Positions 1-10,833 of a stretch of 64,000 nucleotides of DNA are shown here, one piece after another (the stretch's first letter is position 1; each line of letters opens with the position of its first letter). The position numbers were made by a program, and so were the translations under genes. The notes beneath the pieces were generated by a model that did no database searches, was not told where the DNA came from, and worked only from the letters and a program-made list of their open reading frames with translations. The DNA is taken from positions 59,911-123,910 of the forward strand of contig NZ_CBTK010000024.1 in the NCBI RefSeq assembly GCF_000531125.1, given 5' to 3'. This DNA is from Candidatus Contendobacter odensis Run_B_J11 (lineage in GTDB: Bacteria > Pseudomonadota > Gammaproteobacteria > Competibacterales > Competibacteraceae).

Positions 1-1
1 G

Positions 2-3000
2 CTGGCCGACCGGCTTGGGGTTTGCGCCAACCTCGGGTTCCAGTTCCCGGCGACCTTTCTTTGGGAAATGACGCGAGCCGTCTTGCGTCATCTGCCACCG
101 ACTTCGAGCTTCGATAAACCGGTGTTGAGTTGGCGGATCATGGCGTTGCTGCGGGAAGTGGATGAATCACCCCGCTTCGCGCCGGTGCGGGCTTGGCTCG
201 GCGATGACCCCGATGATTTCCGCCGCTACCAACTGGCCTGCCGGATTGCCGACTGCTTCGATCAGTATCTGGTGTATCGCCCCGACTGGATTCAGCAATG
301 GGAAGCGGGTGGCGAGGATCACTGGCAGGCGGAATTGTGGCGATGGTTGGCGCATGACGGCACGGCGCATCGGGTTCAGGTGCAGGAACAGTTCCACACC
401 CTGCTGGCCAATGGCGATTTCGACCGCCGCCGCTTGCCGGAACGGGTCGCCATCATCGGCGTGGCCGCGTTGCCGCCGTTGGTTCTGGAAGTGCTGGCGG
501 GGCTGGCGCGCTACGTTGAAATCCATTTGTTCATACTCAATCCCTGCCAGGAATACTGGGGCGACATTCAGGCCGAACGCGATCTGGCGCGCCTGGGTGA
601 GGACACCAGCCCGGAGCAAGCCTACCTGACGGTCGGTAATCCGCTGCTGGCTTCGCTCGGCAAGCAGGGACGGGATTTTATTGACCTGCTGCAAAGCTAT
701 CCCCGTGCCGAGTGGGACGGATTCGCCGAACCGGAGGGCGCCGATCTACTGCATCGTCTGCAAAGCGACATCCTGCATTTGCGGGAGCGGGGCAGCGCTG
801 AACATCCGCCGCTGCCGTTGCAACCCACCGACCGCTCCATTCAAATTCATGTCTGCCATGGGCCGATGCGCGAGGTCGAGGTGCTGCATGATCAACTGCT
901 GGCCTTGTTTGAAAGCCAGCGGGATTTGCGTCCGTCCGATGTGATCGTGATGACGCCGGATATCGCCACTTATGGGCCACTGATTGATGCCGTATTCGAC
1001 TCCGCACCGCGTGACCGGCGAATTCCGTTCGCAATAGCCGATCAGGGCCTCCATGCCGAGAATCCGTTGGTGGAAGTGTTCTTCGAGTTGCTGGATCTGG
1101 GTGGCGGGCGGTTCGACGCCAATCAGGTATTGAGCCTGCTGGAGTCGCCCGCAGTGCAACGCCGGTTCGATCTGGACGAGGCGGATTTGGAACGCATCCG
1201 CCGCTGGACGCGGGAGGTCGGTATTCGCTGGGGCAAGGATGCTGAGGCGAAAACCCAGTGGGAGTTACCAGCCACCGCCGGGCACACCTGGCGGGCCGGT
1301 CTGGATCGCCTGCTACTCGGTTACGCGCTGCCGGGGAACGGTCAGGATTTGTACGGCGGCATTCTGCCCTATGACGAGGTGGAGGGTGGTGAAGCACAGG
1401 TGCTGGGGCAGTTACAGAGCTTCACCGAGGTATTGTTCGGTCTGGATGCACGGTTGCAGGAACGCCGGACGCCGGCGGAGTGGGCGGAAAGTTTGCACAC
1501 GGTGCTGGATCAATTCTTCGCGCCTCGCGAGCGTGAGGAAAACGAGCTTCATCTCATCCGCACGGCGTTGGAGACGCTACGAGCGAATGCGGATTTGGCG
1601 CATTTCACCGATCCGGTGGGGCTGGATGTAGTCAAATCGGTGCTGCGCAACCAGATGAACGCCGGCGAGAGCGTCGCAGGGCGGTTTTTGAGTGGCGGCG
1701 TGACCTTTTGCGCCATGGTGCCGATGCGCAGCATTCCATTTGAAATCGTAGGCCTGATCGGGATGAGCGACGATGCCTATCCGCGTTCGCACCGTCCGGT
1801 CGGTTTTGATTTGATGGCGAATTCATTCCGACGTGGCGACCGTTCCCGCCGGCAGGACGACCGTTATCTGTTTCTGGAGACCTTGCTCTCGGCCCGCCGC
1901 TGTTTGTATCTCAGCTATGTCGGCCAGAGCATCCGTGACAATACCACGCTGCCGCCCTCGGTGCTGGTGGGTGAACTGCTGGATACAGTGAATCGCGGTT
2001 TCCAGGGCGCCAACGGCGGCCCGGTCAGCGAGCAGATCATCGTGCGTCATCCTCTCCAGGCGTTCAGCCCTCGCTATTTTGTGGGAGATCAACGCTTATT
2101 CAGCTACTCGCGGGAACTGGCCGAGGCCAGCCGTCATGCCGGACGGGGCGAGCGCGAAGCCGCGTCCCTGTTGACCACCGAATTGCCGGAACCCGAAGCC
2201 ACCTTGCGCATAGTGACGCTGGAGGGATTGCTGCGATTCTTTCGCAACCCGGCGCAATGGCTGTTGCGGGAGCGGCTTGGCATTCGGCCCGATGAGGGCG
2301 AAGAGGCGCTGGAAACCCGCGAACCCTTCATGCTGGACGGGCTGGCGAATCATGGCTTGTTGCAACGAATGCTGGAACTGCATCGGGAGGGGCGGGCGCC
2401 GGTGGAGATTCAGGCGGTGGCGCGGAGCAGTGGATCACTGCCGCACGGCCAAGTTGGTGAATGCGTGTTCATTGAGGCGCGGGAACGGGTGACGCGGTTT
2501 GCCGGGCGTTTGGGGCGGGTGTTGCCGCGCCAGGAACGGGAAGCGCTGGAGGTGGATTTAACCCTGGGTGAATTTCGGTTGACCGGACGGCTGACTGGAA
2601 TGACCTTGACCGGTCGAGTTGGCTACCGGCTGGCGGCGATGAAAGCCAATGACTATCTCAATCTGTGGCTGTGCCATCTGGTGCTGAACAGCATGGCGCC
2701 GGAAGGCGTCGCGCTGCAAAGTCACTGGGTCGCCGAGGACAAGGACGTGATTCTGGAACCGGTTGAGAACCCGACGATGCTGTTGCGGGCGTTACTGGAT
2801 CTGTACTGGCAGGGAACCCGACGCTTGCTGCATTTCTTTCCAAAAAGCGCACTGGCCTATGTCGAAAGGCTCCAACAGGGCAAAACCGGGGAAGAGGCGT
2901 TGCGAGCGGCGCGGTTGATATGGGAGGGCAACGATTTTCAATCCTTTCCGCCCGAATCCACCAATACCTATTATCAACTGGCGTTTCAGGACACCGATCC

Positions 3001-3082
3001 GCTGGATGCAGAATTTATGGACGTGGCCCAGATGGTTTTTATGCCGATTTTCGGCTGCATCCCGCAACACCCTGAAACCTGA
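2..3082 (+). CDS. recC: RecC, exodeoxyribonuclease V gamma subunit (5' end outside window)
   Basis: RecC is the Chi-recognising subunit of the RecBCD helicase-nuclease used in double-strand break repair. The frame is open from base 2, and the residues before the first internal ATG (68) read as RecC: a stretch ending ANLGFQFPATFLWEM matches the enterobacterial pattern AANIDFPLPA.FIWDM. The gene therefore starts upstream of the window and 68 is not its start. About 1026 codons are visible; E. coli RecC has 1122 residues. The region around residues 560-600 (GVTFCAMVPMRSIPFEIVGLIGM) is typical of the family. recB and recD do not follow; the next gene is acnB on the other strand. The family call is firm from the N-terminal and central motifs. 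Confidence 0.93.
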   Translation: MADRLGVCANLGFQFPATFLWEMTRAVLRHLPPTSSFDKPVLSWRIMALLREVDESPRFAPVRAWLGDDPDDFRRYQLACRIADCFDQYLVYRPDWIQQWEAGGEDHWQAELWRWLAHDGTAHRVQVQEQFHTLLANGDFDRRRLPERVAIIGVAALPPLVLEVLAGLARYVEIHLFILNPCQEYWGDIQAERDLARLGEDTSPEQAYLTVGNPLLASLGKQGRDFIDLLQSYPRAEWDGFAEPEGADLLHRLQSDILHLRERGSAEHPPLPLQPTDRSIQIHVCHGPMREVEVLHDQLLALFESQRDLRPSDVIVMTPDIATYGPLIDAVFDSAPRDRRIPFAIADQGLHAENPLVEVFFELLDLGGGRFDANQVLSLLESPAVQRRFDLDEADLERIRRWTREVGIRWGKDAEAKTQWELPATAGHTWRAGLDRLLLGYALPGNGQDLYGGILPYDEVEGGEAQVLGQLQSFTEVLFGLDARLQERRTPAEWAESLHTVLDQFFAPREREENELHLIRTALETLRANADLAHFTDPVGLDVVKSVLRNQMNAGESVAGRFLSGGVTFCAMVPMRSIPFEIVGLIGMSDDAYPRSHRPVGFDLMANSFRRGDRSRRQDDRYLFLETLLSARRCLYLSYVGQSIRDNTTLPPSVLVGELLDTVNRGFQGANGGPVSEQIIVRHPLQAFSPRYFVGDQRLFSYSRELAEASRHAGRGEREAASLLTTELPEPEATLRIVTLEGLLRFFRNPAQWLLRERLGIRPDEGEEALETREPFMLDGLANHGLLQRMLELHREGRAPVEIQAVARSSGSLPHGQVGECVFIEARERVTRFAGRLGRVLPRQEREALEVDLTLGEFRLTGRLTGMTLTGRVGYRLAAMKANDYLNLWLCHLVLNSMAPEGVALQSHWVAEDKDVILEPVENPTMLLRALLDLYWQGTRRLLHFFPKSALAYVERLQQGKTGEEALRAARLIWEGNDFQSFPPESTNTYYQLAFQDTDPLDAEFMDVAQMVFMPIFGCIPQHPET

Positions 3083-3083
3083 C

Positions 3084-3121
3084 CTAAAAAATCCCCGTGC
3101 GCTTTGCAGCTCACGGGGATT
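3084..3121 (-). terminator. Rho-independent terminator of acnB
   Basis: A perfect 10-bp stem AATCCCCGTG/CACGGGGATT (3090-3099 and 3112-3121) encloses a 12-nt loop. Read on the minus strand it is followed by a run of T (complement of the A-run at 3086-3091), 28 bases past the acnB stop. On the plus strand it also lies just after recC but has no T-run, so it mainly serves acnB and may act weakly in both directions. Confidence 0.85.
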
Positions 3122-3148
3122 GCAGTTTAACAGCCGGTCTGGAGCAGT

Positions 3149-5731
3149 TTACGCCGCCAGCTTCACCGAATCGGCTAACTGCTGATATTCCGGCACCTGA
3201 TCAAAGTTGAGATAGCGGTAAATCTCGCTGGCCTTGGTGGTGATGTCGCCCATGTACTGCATATATTCGTCAAAGGTCGGAATTTTGCCCAGCAAGGCGC
3301 AGACTGCCGCCAGTTCCGCCGAACTCAGGTACACATTGGCGCCCTTGCCCAGCCGGTTGGGGAAGTTGCGGGTCGAAGTGGACACCACCGTGGCGCCGTC
3401 GGCCACCCGCGCCTGATTGCCCATGCACAGCGAACAACCCGGCATTTCCATCCGCGCCCCGGACGCGCCGTAAATGGCGTAATAGCCTTCCTCGCTCAGC
3501 TGATGGGCGTCCATCTTGGTCGGCGGCGAAATCCACAGCCGGGTCGGGATGTTGGACTGGCCGGTCAGCACCTTGCCCGCCGCGCGGTAATGTCCAATGT
3601 TGGTCATGCACGAGCCAATGAACACTTCGTCAATCTTGTCCCCGGCGACGGCGGACAGCGGCTTGACATCATCGGGATCATTGGGGCAAGCCAGCAGCGG
3701 TTCCTTGATCGCGCTGATGTCAATTTCAATGATCTCGGCATATTCGGCGTCGGCGTCGGCCTCCATCAGCACCGGGTTTTTCAGCCACTCTTCCATGCCC
3801 TGAATCCGGCGCTGCATGGACTTAACGTCCTGATAACCGTTGGCAATCATCCACTTGAGCAGGGTGATATTGCTGTTCAGGTATTCAATGATCGGTTCTT
3901 TATTCAAGCGCACGGTGCAACCGGCGGCGGAGCGTTCGGCGGAAGCGTCGGACAATTCAAACGCCTGTTCAATCTTCAAATCCGGCAGACCTTCGATCTC
4001 CAGAATCCGCCCGGAGAAGGCGTTCTTCTTGCCTTCTTTCGCCACTGTTAGCAGGCCGGACTGAATCGCCGCATAGGGAATGGCGTTGACCAGATCGCGC
4101 AGGGTGATACCCGGCTGCATCGTGCCTTTGAACCGCACCAGCACCGATTCCGGCATATCCAGCGGCATCGAGCCGGTTGCCGCCGCGAACGCCACCAGCC
4201 CGGAACCGGCCGGGAAGCTGATGCCAATCGGGAAACGGGTGTGCGAATCGCCGCCGGTGCCGACCGTGTCGGGCAGCAGCATCCGGTTCAGCCAGCTATG
4301 GATGATGCCGTCACCGGGCCGCAGCGCCACCCCGCCCCGGCTGGAAATAAAATCGGGCAGATCGTGATGGGTCTGCACATCCACCGGCTTGGGATAGGCA
4401 GCGGTGTGGCAGAACGACTGCATCACCAGATCAGCAGAGAACCCCAGACAGGCGAGGTCTTTCAACTCGTCGCGGGTCATCGGCCCGGTGGTGTCCTGCG
4501 AGCCAACCGTGGTCATCTTCGGTTCGCAGTAAGTACCGGGGCGAATACCGACTACGCCACAGGCCTTGCCGACCATCTTCTGCGCCAACGTGAAGCCTTT
4601 GCTGGAAACCTGAGGGACCACCGGGCGGCGGAAAATAGCGGAAGGAGCGAGACCCATGACTTCCCGCGCCCAATCGGTCAGGCCGCGCCCGATAATCAGG
4701 TTAATGCGCCCGCCGGCCTGCACTTCGTCCAGCAGCACCTCGGATTTGTAGCTGAAGGTGGCGATGACTGCGCCGTTCTTCTCGATTTTGCCCGCATAGG
4801 GGTAAATGTCGATGACATCGCCCATCTGCATCTGGGTCACATCGCATTCAATCGGCAGCGCGCCCGCGTCTTCCTGGGTATTAAAGAAGATTGGCGCGAT
4901 CTTGCCGCCCAGACAATAGCCGCCATAACGCTTGTTGGGCACGAAGGGAATGTCATCGCCGGTCCACCACAGCACCGAGTTGGTGGCGGATTTGCGGCTG
5001 GAACCGGTGCCGACCACATCGCCGACATAGGCGACCGGATGGCCCTTGGCTTTCAGCGTTTCAATCAGCTTCAGCGGGCCGATTTTGCCCGGCTCGTCCG
5101 GTTCGATACCGGGGCGGGCCATTTTCAGCATCGCCAGCCCGTGCAATGGAATATCGGGGCGACTCCAGGCATCGGGCGCGGGCGAGAGGTCATCGGTATT
5201 GGTTTCACCAGCGACCTTGAATACGGTGACGGTGACTTTTTCCGGCACTTTGTCACGCCGGGTAAACCATTCCGCCTCGGCCCAGGCTTGCATAACCTGT
5301 TTGGCGAAGGCATTGCCGGCGTCAGCTTTTTCCTTCACCCCGTGCTTGTAGTCAAACATCAGCAGGGTCACCGCCAGCGCCTTGGCCGCAGCGGGTGCGC
5401 ATTCGGCATCATCCAGCAGATCAATCAGCGGTTGGATATTATAGCCGCCGAGCATGGTGCCCAGCAGTTCAGTGGCGCGTACTCGATTAAGCAGCGGCGA
5501 AATCGCCTCACCCTTGGCGACGGCGGTTAAAAAAGCAGCCTTGACGTAAGCCGCCTGGTCCACACCTGCGGGCACTCGATGAATAATGAGATTCAGCAGG
5601 AAATCTTCTTCGCCCTGGGGTGGATTTTTGAGCAATGCGACCAGATCGGCGGTTTGCTGCGCGGTCAGCGGCAGCGCCGGGATGCCTTGCGCAGTCCGTT
5701 CGGCGGCTTGTTGGCGGTAGTTTTCGAGCAT
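3149..5731 (-). CDS. acnB: AcnB, bifunctional aconitate hydratase 2 / 2-methylisocitrate dehydratase
   Basis: AcnB interconverts citrate and isocitrate in the TCA cycle and can dehydrate 2-methylisocitrate. At 860 residues it matches the family length (865 in E. coli). It has the AcnB layout: an N-terminal HEAT-like helical domain (about 1-160), the swivel domain (about 170-370), and the catalytic domains with the 4Fe-4S ligands in [16 protein letters not shown] and [11 protein letters not shown] near residues 710-775. The N-terminus ([22 protein letters not shown]) is the usual AcnB start. It is monocistronic, with its own terminator downstream and a divergent spacer shared with glyA upstream. 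Confidence 0.97.
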   Translation of the reverse strand: MLENYRQQAAERTAQGIPALPLTAQQTADLVALLKNPPQGEEDFLLNLIIHRVPAGVDQAAYVKAAFLTAVAKGEAISPLLNRVRATELLGTMLGGYNIQPLIDLLDDAECAPAAAKALAVTLLMFDYKHGVKEKADAGNAFAKQVMQAWAEAEWFTRRDKVPEKVTVTVFKVAGETNTDDLSPAPDAWSRPDIPLHGLAMLKMARPGIEPDEPGKIGPLKLIETLKAKGHPVAYVGDVVGTGSSRKSATNSVLWWTGDDIPFVPNKRYGGYCLGGKIAPIFFNTQEDAGALPIECDVTQMQMGDVIDIYPYAGKIEKNGAVIATFSYKSEVLLDEVQAGGRINLIIGRGLTDWAREVMGLAPSAIFRRPVVPQVSSKGFTLAQKMVGKACGVVGIRPGTYCEPKMTTVGSQDTTGPMTRDELKDLACLGFSADLVMQSFCHTAAYPKPVDVQTHHDLPDFISSRGGVALRPGDGIIHSWLNRMLLPDTVGTGGDSHTRFPIGISFPAGSGLVAFAAATGSMPLDMPESVLVRFKGTMQPGITLRDLVNAIPYAAIQSGLLTVAKEGKKNAFSGRILEIEGLPDLKIEQAFELSDASAERSAAGCTVRLNKEPIIEYLNSNITLLKWMIANGYQDVKSMQRRIQGMEEWLKNPVLMEADADAEYAEIIEIDISAIKEPLLACPNDPDDVKPLSAVAGDKIDEVFIGSCMTNIGHYRAAGKVLTGQSNIPTRLWISPPTKMDAHQLSEEGYYAIYGASGARMEMPGCSLCMGNQARVADGATVVSTSTRNFPNRLGKGANVYLSSAELAAVCALLGKIPTFDEYMQYMGDITTKASEIYRYLNFDQVPEYQQLADSVKLAA

Positions 5732-6035
5732 GGAGAAACCCTTTTAAGGATGTGGACGTGGTGATGGCGGCTTTCCCGCAGTGCGCGGATAGGCGGTTGA
5801 AAATTATACCGACAATCATTCGCGACGGGGTAATTACACCGATAGGGCACGGCGATCGGTGCAAAATGGATTGCATTGCCGATGAACTTTGCAGCGACCG
5901 CGTCACCTACGATTGCTCTGGCAGCCGTTCCGCACGCGCCCCATCGTCAGCTTTTTGGAGTACAATTTTTTGCTTCCATGATTCGCCCGCTTTTTCATCC
6001 GAAGTAGCGGGCGCTCGCCTTTGCAGAGGTCGCAA
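5732..6035. promoter_or_regulatory. Divergent acnB/glyA spacer
   Basis: This 304-bp gene-free stretch must carry promoters for both genes. For acnB, a TATAAT hexamer lies on the minus strand at 5808-5803 without a clear -35 at the right distance. For glyA, TACAAT at 5961-5966 is the best -10 candidate, again without a convincing -35. A perfect 8-bp inverted repeat (CGCCCGCT 5984-5991 / AGCGGGCG 6006-6013) sits in the presumed glyA leader. No ORF here looks coding. Confidence 0.5.
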
Positions 6036-7289
6036 ATGTTCAGTCGAGAGATGCGGATTGCCGGGTTTGACAATGAGTTGTGGGCCGCCTTGCAGAGCGA
6101 GAAGCAGCGCCAGGAAGCCCACATCGAGCTGATTGCTTCGGAAAACTACGCCAGCCCGCGCGTGCTTGAAGCCCAGGGTTCGGTGCTGACCAACAAGTAC
6201 GCCGAAGGTTATCCAGGCAAACGCTACTACGGCGGCTGCGAGTTCGTGGACATCGCCGAGCAACTGGCTATCGACCGCGCCAAGCAGTTGTTCAAGGCTG
6301 ATTACGCCAATGTACAGCCGCATTCCGGCTCGCAGGCCAACGCCGCTGTTTACATGGCGCTGGTCGATCCGGGTGAAACCATCCTGGGCATGAGCCTGGC
6401 TCATGGCGGCCATCTCACCCATGGTGCCAAGGTCAATTTCTCTGGGCGACTGTATCGGGCGGTGCAATACGGCCTGAACGAAGCCACCGGTGAGATTGAT
6501 TACGAACAGGTGGAACGGCTGGCGCTGGAATGCAAGCCCAAGATGATTGTCGCCGGCTTCTCGGCCTATTCGCGGGTCGTGGACTGGCCGCGATTTCGCA
6601 CGATTGCTGATCAGGTTGGCGCCTATCTGTTCGTGGATATGGCGCACGTTGCCGGATTGGTGGCGGCAGGCGTCTATCCCAATCCGATCCCGGTTTCCGA
6701 CGTAGTGACGACTACGACTCACAAGACCCTGCGCGGCCCGCGCGGCGGCCTGATCCTGGCCCGTTCCAATCCCGACATTGAAAAGAAGCTGAATTCGCTG
6801 GTATTTCCCGGCACTCAGGGCGGTCCGCTGATGCATGTGATCGCCGCCAAAGCGGTGGCCTTCAAGGAAGCGCAGGAGCCGGAATTCACTGACTATCAGC
6901 GGCAGGTGGTCGCCAACGCCCGCGCCATGGCCGGAGCCTTCATCGAACGTGACTATAAAATCGTCTCCGGCGGCACTGACAATCATTTGTTTCTGGTGGA
7001 TTTGATTAACAAGGGTCTCACCGGCAAGGCTGCCGACGCCGCGCTGGGTCGCGCCCATATCACTGTCAATAAGAACGCTGTACCCAATGACCCGCAATCA
7101 CCGTTCGTGACCAGCGGCGTTCGTATCGGCTCGCCGGCGATTACCACGCGCGGATTCAAGGAACGTGAGTGCCGGGAACTGACCGGCTGGATCTGCGACA
7201 TCCTTGATGATCTGGCGAACGAGACGGTGATCGCCCGGGTACGTAGCCAGGTAGCTGAACTGTGCGCCCGGTTCCCGGTGTACGGTTAA
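6036..7289 (+). CDS. glyA: GlyA, serine hydroxymethyltransferase
   Basis: GlyA converts serine plus tetrahydrofolate to glycine plus 5,10-methylene-tetrahydrofolate, the main source of one-carbon units. The PLP lysine is K230 in [16 protein letters not shown], and the N-terminal [12 protein letters not shown] motif is intact. I place the start at the ATG at 6036, which has AGAGG at 6025-6029 and gives 417 residues, the E. coli length. A TTG at 6021 would add five residues with no ribosome site. nrdR follows after 27 bases, a conserved proteobacterial pairing. Confidence 0.97.
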   Translation: MFSREMRIAGFDNELWAALQSEKQRQEAHIELIASENYASPRVLEAQGSVLTNKYAEGYPGKRYYGGCEFVDIAEQLAIDRAKQLFKADYANVQPHSGSQANAAVYMALVDPGETILGMSLAHGGHLTHGAKVNFSGRLYRAVQYGLNEATGEIDYEQVERLALECKPKMIVAGFSAYSRVVDWPRFRTIADQVGAYLFVDMAHVAGLVAAGVYPNPIPVSDVVTTTTHKTLRGPRGGLILARSNPDIEKKLNSLVFPGTQGGPLMHVIAAKAVAFKEAQEPEFTDYQRQVVANARAMAGAFIERDYKIVSGGTDNHLFLVDLINKGLTGKAADAALGRAHITVNKNAVPNDPQSPFVTSGVRIGSPAITTRGFKERECRELTGWICDILDDLANETVIARVRSQVAELCARFPVYG

Positions 7290-7316
7290 CCCTGCCTCAT
7301 ATCCGAGGCGGCGACG

Positions 7317-7790
7317 ATGCATTGCCCGTTTTGCGGCGCACCCGACACCCGGGTTATTGACTCGCGTTTATCCGTTGAGGGTGACAAGGTGCGCCGTCGC
7401 CGCGAATGTCCACAGTGCAATGCCCGCTTCACCACTTACGAAATCGCGGAATTGGTGATTGCGCCGGTGCTGAAACGCGACGGTCGCCGTGAATCATTTC
7501 GGGAGGAAAAGCTGCGCACTGGCTTATTGCGGGCGCTGGAGAAACGTCCTGTTGGCGCCGAGCGGATCGAAGAAGCCATACTCCGCATCAAAAACCGTGC
7601 CCGCGCCAGCGGCGAGCGGGAGCTGAGCAGTCAGCGCATCGGCGAATGGGTCATGGATGAATTGCGCAATCTGGATCAGGTCGCCTATGTCCGCTTCGCC
7701 TCGGTCTATCGCAGTTTCCAGGACGTGAACGCCTTCCGCGAGGAAATCGAGCGACTGCAACAAGCGCCCGATGCAGCGGATGCCGGGTGA
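7317..7790 (+). CDS. nrdR: NrdR, ribonucleotide reductase transcriptional repressor
   Basis: NrdR binds NrdR boxes and represses ribonucleotide reductase operons when dATP is plentiful. The 157-residue protein starts with the zinc ribbon [17 protein letters not shown]...[16 protein letters not shown] (Cys pairs near residues 3/6 and 31/34), followed by the ATP-cone domain (about 48-138). It sits between glyA and ribD; its TGA stop overlaps the ribD ATG (7790), implying translational coupling. The glyA-nrdR-ribD order is common in gammaproteobacteria. Confidence 0.97.
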   Translation: MHCPFCGAPDTRVIDSRLSVEGDKVRRRRECPQCNARFTTYEIAELVIAPVLKRDGRRESFREEKLRTGLLRALEKRPVGAERIEEAILRIKNRARASGERELSSQRIGEWVMDELRNLDQVAYVRFASVYRSFQDVNAFREEIERLQQAPDAADAG

Positions 7791-8881
7791 TGTCCCCTGC
7801 TGATTACCGCTTCATGGCCCGTGCGCTGACACTGGCCCGGCGCGGTCTGTACAGCACTGATCCCAATCCACGGGTCGGTTGCGTCCTGGTCCGAGAGGGT
7901 GCAATTGTCGGGGAAGGCTGGCACCAACGCGCCGGCGAACCGCACGCTGAGGTCAACGCACTGAACGCCGCCGGGGCGCTGGCGGGTGGGGCGACCGTCT
8001 ATGTCACGCTGGAACCCTGTTGCCATCATGGCCGTACTCCGCCCTGCACCGATGCACTGCTGAATGCCGGCATCTCCCGGCTGGTGGCGGCGATGCCCGA
8101 TCCAAATCCGCAAGTGGCGGGTCGTGGCTTGGCAATTCTGCGAGATGCTGGCATCACGGTGGACTGTGGCCTGCTGGAAGCGGAGGCGCAGGCGCTGAAT
8201 CCCGGCTTCATTCAGCGGATGACCATGAACCGGCCCTTTGTCCGCGTCAAGCTGGCGATGAGTTTGGACGGGCGCACCGCGCTGGCCTCGGGTGAAAGCC
8301 AGTGGATCACTGGCGAGGCTGCACGGCAGGATGTGCAACGATTACGGGCGCGCAGCTCGGCAATCCTGAGCGGCATCGGCACGGTACTCGCCGATGATCC
8401 CGCTCTCAACGTCCGCTTGCCCGCAGCAACTCGGCAACCGCTGCGGGTGATTCTCGACTCCGGGTTGCGTACCCCGCCAACTGCTCAGATTTTGCGACTA
8501 CCCGGTTCGGTGCTGATCTTCACTGCGGTTGCCGACTCCGCAAGCCAAGCGCTGTTGCAAGCCGTGGGCGCGGAAATCATCGTGGTGCCGCGCACCGGAC
8601 AGGGTTTGGATTTGCGCGCCGTTATGGCGGAACTCGCCCGCCGCGAGTGCAACGAAATCCATGTGGAATCCGGTCCAACGCTGGCGGGTGCGTTGTTGCA
8701 GGCAGGGCTAGTGGATGAGTTGGTGATTTATATAGCACCGCTACTATTAGGTGATAAGGCGCGGGGTCTGTTTCAGTTGCCGGAATTGGCCCGGATGAAT
8801 GAGCGGACGGAATTGGAAATACTGGATATGCGAGCAGTGGGAAAGGATTGGCGGGTGATAACGAGATCTGTGAAAATTTAG
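7790..8881 (+). CDS. ribD: RibD, bifunctional diaminohydroxyphosphoribosylaminopyrimidine deaminase / uracil reductase
   Basis: RibD carries out the second and third steps of riboflavin synthesis. The deaminase domain (about 1-145) has the zinc site H52-A-E54 and C77/C86 in PCCHHGRTPPC. The NADPH-dependent reductase domain (about 146-363) begins at RPFVRVKLAMSLDGRTA. The ATG at 7790 overlaps the nrdR stop; the GTG just before it is an alternative. The rest of the usual rib cluster (ribE, ribBA, ribH) does not follow; trp genes do. Confidence 0.95.
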   Translation: MSPADYRFMARALTLARRGLYSTDPNPRVGCVLVREGAIVGEGWHQRAGEPHAEVNALNAAGALAGGATVYVTLEPCCHHGRTPPCTDALLNAGISRLVAAMPDPNPQVAGRGLAILRDAGITVDCGLLEAEAQALNPGFIQRMTMNRPFVRVKLAMSLDGRTALASGESQWITGEAARQDVQRLRARSSAILSGIGTVLADDPALNVRLPAATRQPLRVILDSGLRTPPTAQILRLPGSVLIFTAVADSASQALLQAVGAEIIVVPRTGQGLDLRAVMAELARRECNEIHVESGPTLAGALLQAGLVDELVIYIAPLLLGDKARGLFQLPELARMNERTELEILDMRAVGKDWRVITRSVKI

Positions 8882-8974
8882 GGATGACCGTCACCAATCC
8901 GCCCGGCGGCGACTCAGCATTTCTGGTAGTCTTTCCTTCCCGTTGGCTGTCCCTGCCCCTTGCCTACCCACCCC

Positions 8975-9616
8975 ATGACTCCGATTTCCCGCACCCGCGT
9001 CAAAATCTGCGGCATCACCCGTCCCGATGATGGGGTGACTGCGGCCCGTCTCGGCGCCGATGCCATTGGACTGGTGTTCTATCCGCCCAGTCCCCGGTTT
9101 GTGAACCTGGACGCCGCACGGCAGATCGTCGCCGCCCTGCCACCCTTCATCACCGTCGTTGGCCTGTTCATGAACGCCGACCCGGCGGCAGTGCGGGCCA
9201 TCCTGGCGCAAGTTCCGTTGCATCTGCTGCAATTCCACGGCGATGAGGAACCCGACGACTGCACCGCTTTCAATCTGCCGTATATTAAAGCGGTGCCGAT
9301 GGGGGCGAATGCCGATATTCGGGACTACGAGCGGCGCTTCACCACCGCCACCGGACTGCTACTGGATAGCCACGGCGGCAACCAACCGGGTGGATCAGGG
9401 CAAGGCTTTGATTGGACGCGGATTCCGACTGAACGTAATCAGCCGCTAATCCTGGCTGGTGGTCTCCATCCCGGCAACGTCACGGCGGCGATCCAGCAAG
9501 TGCAGCCCTACGCGGTGGATGTCAGCAGCGGAGTAGAATCCGCCAAGGGCATTAAAGACGCTGAACGAATGCGCGCATTTCTACGAGGGGTGAACGAGGG
9601 TGACAGCGATGCATAA
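8975..9616 (+). CDS. trpF: TrpF, phosphoribosylanthranilate isomerase
   Basis: TrpF catalyses the Amadori rearrangement of phosphoribosylanthranilate in tryptophan synthesis. The TIM-barrel motifs are intact: [11 protein letters not shown] near the N-terminus holds the catalytic Cys, and [10 protein letters not shown] near the C-terminus is the phosphate-binding end. The ATG at 8975 gives 213 residues; an in-frame TTG at 8960 would add five. No strong ribosome site is visible at either. The end overlaps trpB by eight bases, so trpF, trpB and trpA form one unit. Confidence 0.95.
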   Translation: MTPISRTRVKICGITRPDDGVTAARLGADAIGLVFYPPSPRFVNLDAARQIVAALPPFITVVGLFMNADPAAVRAILAQVPLHLLQFHGDEEPDDCTAFNLPYIKAVPMGANADIRDYERRFTTATGLLLDSHGGNQPGGSGQGFDWTRIPTERNQPLILAGGLHPGNVTAAIQQVQPYAVDVSSGVESAKGIKDAERMRAFLRGVNEGDSDA

Positions 9617-10820
9617 CAAGGTAGATTTCAGCCAATTTCCCGATCAGCGCGGCCATTTTGGTCGTTACGGCGGGCGGTTCGTCGCCGAAACGCTGATGGA
9701 AGCGTTGCACGAACTGGACGAAGCCTGGCAGAACTATCGCAACGACCCCGAATTTCTGGCGGAACTGGATGCCGATTCGGCGCATTACGTCGGTCGTCCC
9801 ACCCCGCTTTATCACGCTGAACATTGGAGTCAACGGTTGGGCGGCGCGCAGATCTACCTCAAGCGCGAAGACCTCAACCACACCGGCGCGCACAAGATCA
9901 ACAACACCATCGGCCAAGCGCTACTGGCGAAACGGATGGGAAAAACCCGGCTGATCGCTGAAACCGGGGCCGGTCAGCATGGAGTGGCCTCGGCGACCGT
10001 CGCTGCCCGCCTCGGCATGGAATGTGTGGTCTATATGGGCGCCGAAGACATCCAGCGCCAGGCGTTGAACGTCTATCGGATGCGGCTGCTGGGCGCGACG
10101 GTTCAACCGGTCACCTCCGGCTCCCGCACCCTCAAGGATGCGCTCAACGAAGCTTTGCGCGATTGGGTCGCCAATGTTGATGACACCTTTTACATGATCG
10201 GCACGGTGGCCGGCCCGCATCCGTACCCGCTGATGGTGCGCGAGTTCCAGGCGGTGATCGGGCGCGAGGCGCGTGAACAGATGTTGACCGATTACGGCTG
10301 CCTGCCGGATGCGCTGGTCGCCTGCGTCGGCGGCGGCTCCAACGCTATCGGTCTGTTCCACCCGTTCCTGAACGATGCCGAAGTCGTGATGTATGGAGTT
10401 GAAGCCGCCGGTTCGGGTATCGAAACCGGTCATCACGCCGCCACCCTCTGCGCCGGTCGCCCCGGCGTGTTGCACGGTAACCGTACCTATCTGCTCAACG
10501 ATGCCGACGGCCAAATCATTGAAACCCACTCGGTATCAGCGGGGCTGGATTATCCTGGGGTTGGGCCGGAACACGCTTGGCTGAAAGACATGGGCCGGGC
10601 GCACTACGTCGCGGTCACTGATGATGAAGCGCTGCGAGGCTTCCACGATCTGACCCGGATCGAGGGCATCATCCCGGCGCTGGAAAGCAGTCACGCCTTG
10701 GCCTATGTGACTAAACTGGCTCCAACGATGGGTCCCGACCAATCCATCGTGGTTAATCTCTCCGGGCGCGGCGACAAGGATATTTATACCGTTGCCCGGT
10801 TGGAAGGCATTCAACTTTAA
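9609..10820 (+). CDS. trpB: TrpB, tryptophan synthase beta chain
   Basis: TrpB condenses indole and serine to tryptophan using PLP and forms the alpha2-beta2 complex with the TrpA encoded next. The PLP lysine is about K96 in [10 protein letters not shown]; the glycine-rich phosphate cradle [10 protein letters not shown] is present. The ATG at 9609, with GAGGG at 9596-9600, is preferred over the GTG at 9600; it gives 403 residues. It overlaps trpF by eight bases and precedes trpA by 13. Confidence 0.97.
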   Translation: MHNKVDFSQFPDQRGHFGRYGGRFVAETLMEALHELDEAWQNYRNDPEFLAELDADSAHYVGRPTPLYHAEHWSQRLGGAQIYLKREDLNHTGAHKINNTIGQALLAKRMGKTRLIAETGAGQHGVASATVAARLGMECVVYMGAEDIQRQALNVYRMRLLGATVQPVTSGSRTLKDALNEALRDWVANVDDTFYMIGTVAGPHPYPLMVREFQAVIGREAREQMLTDYGCLPDALVACVGGGSNAIGLFHPFLNDAEVVMYGVEAAGSGIETGHHAATLCAGRPGVLHGNRTYLLNDADGQIIETHSVSAGLDYPGVGPEHAWLKDMGRAHYVAVTDDEALRGFHDLTRIEGIIPALESSHALAYVTKLAPTMGPDQSIVVNLSGRGDKDIYTVARLEGIQL

Positions 10821-10833
10821 CGAGTTTCGCCGT

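Noticed and set aside
68..3082. recC starting at the ATG at 68
   Set aside because: The frame stays open to the window edge and the 22 codons before this ATG still read as RecC, so the start is outside the window.
4241..5530. Long plus-strand open frame opposite acnB
   Set aside because: It is antisense to a complete, well-conserved aconitase and its product has the His/Gly/Arg-rich look of a shadow frame in G+C-rich DNA.
5907..7097. Long minus-strand open frame opposite glyA
   Set aside because: It lies opposite conserved GlyA sequence and resembles no family; codon pattern favours the glyA strand.
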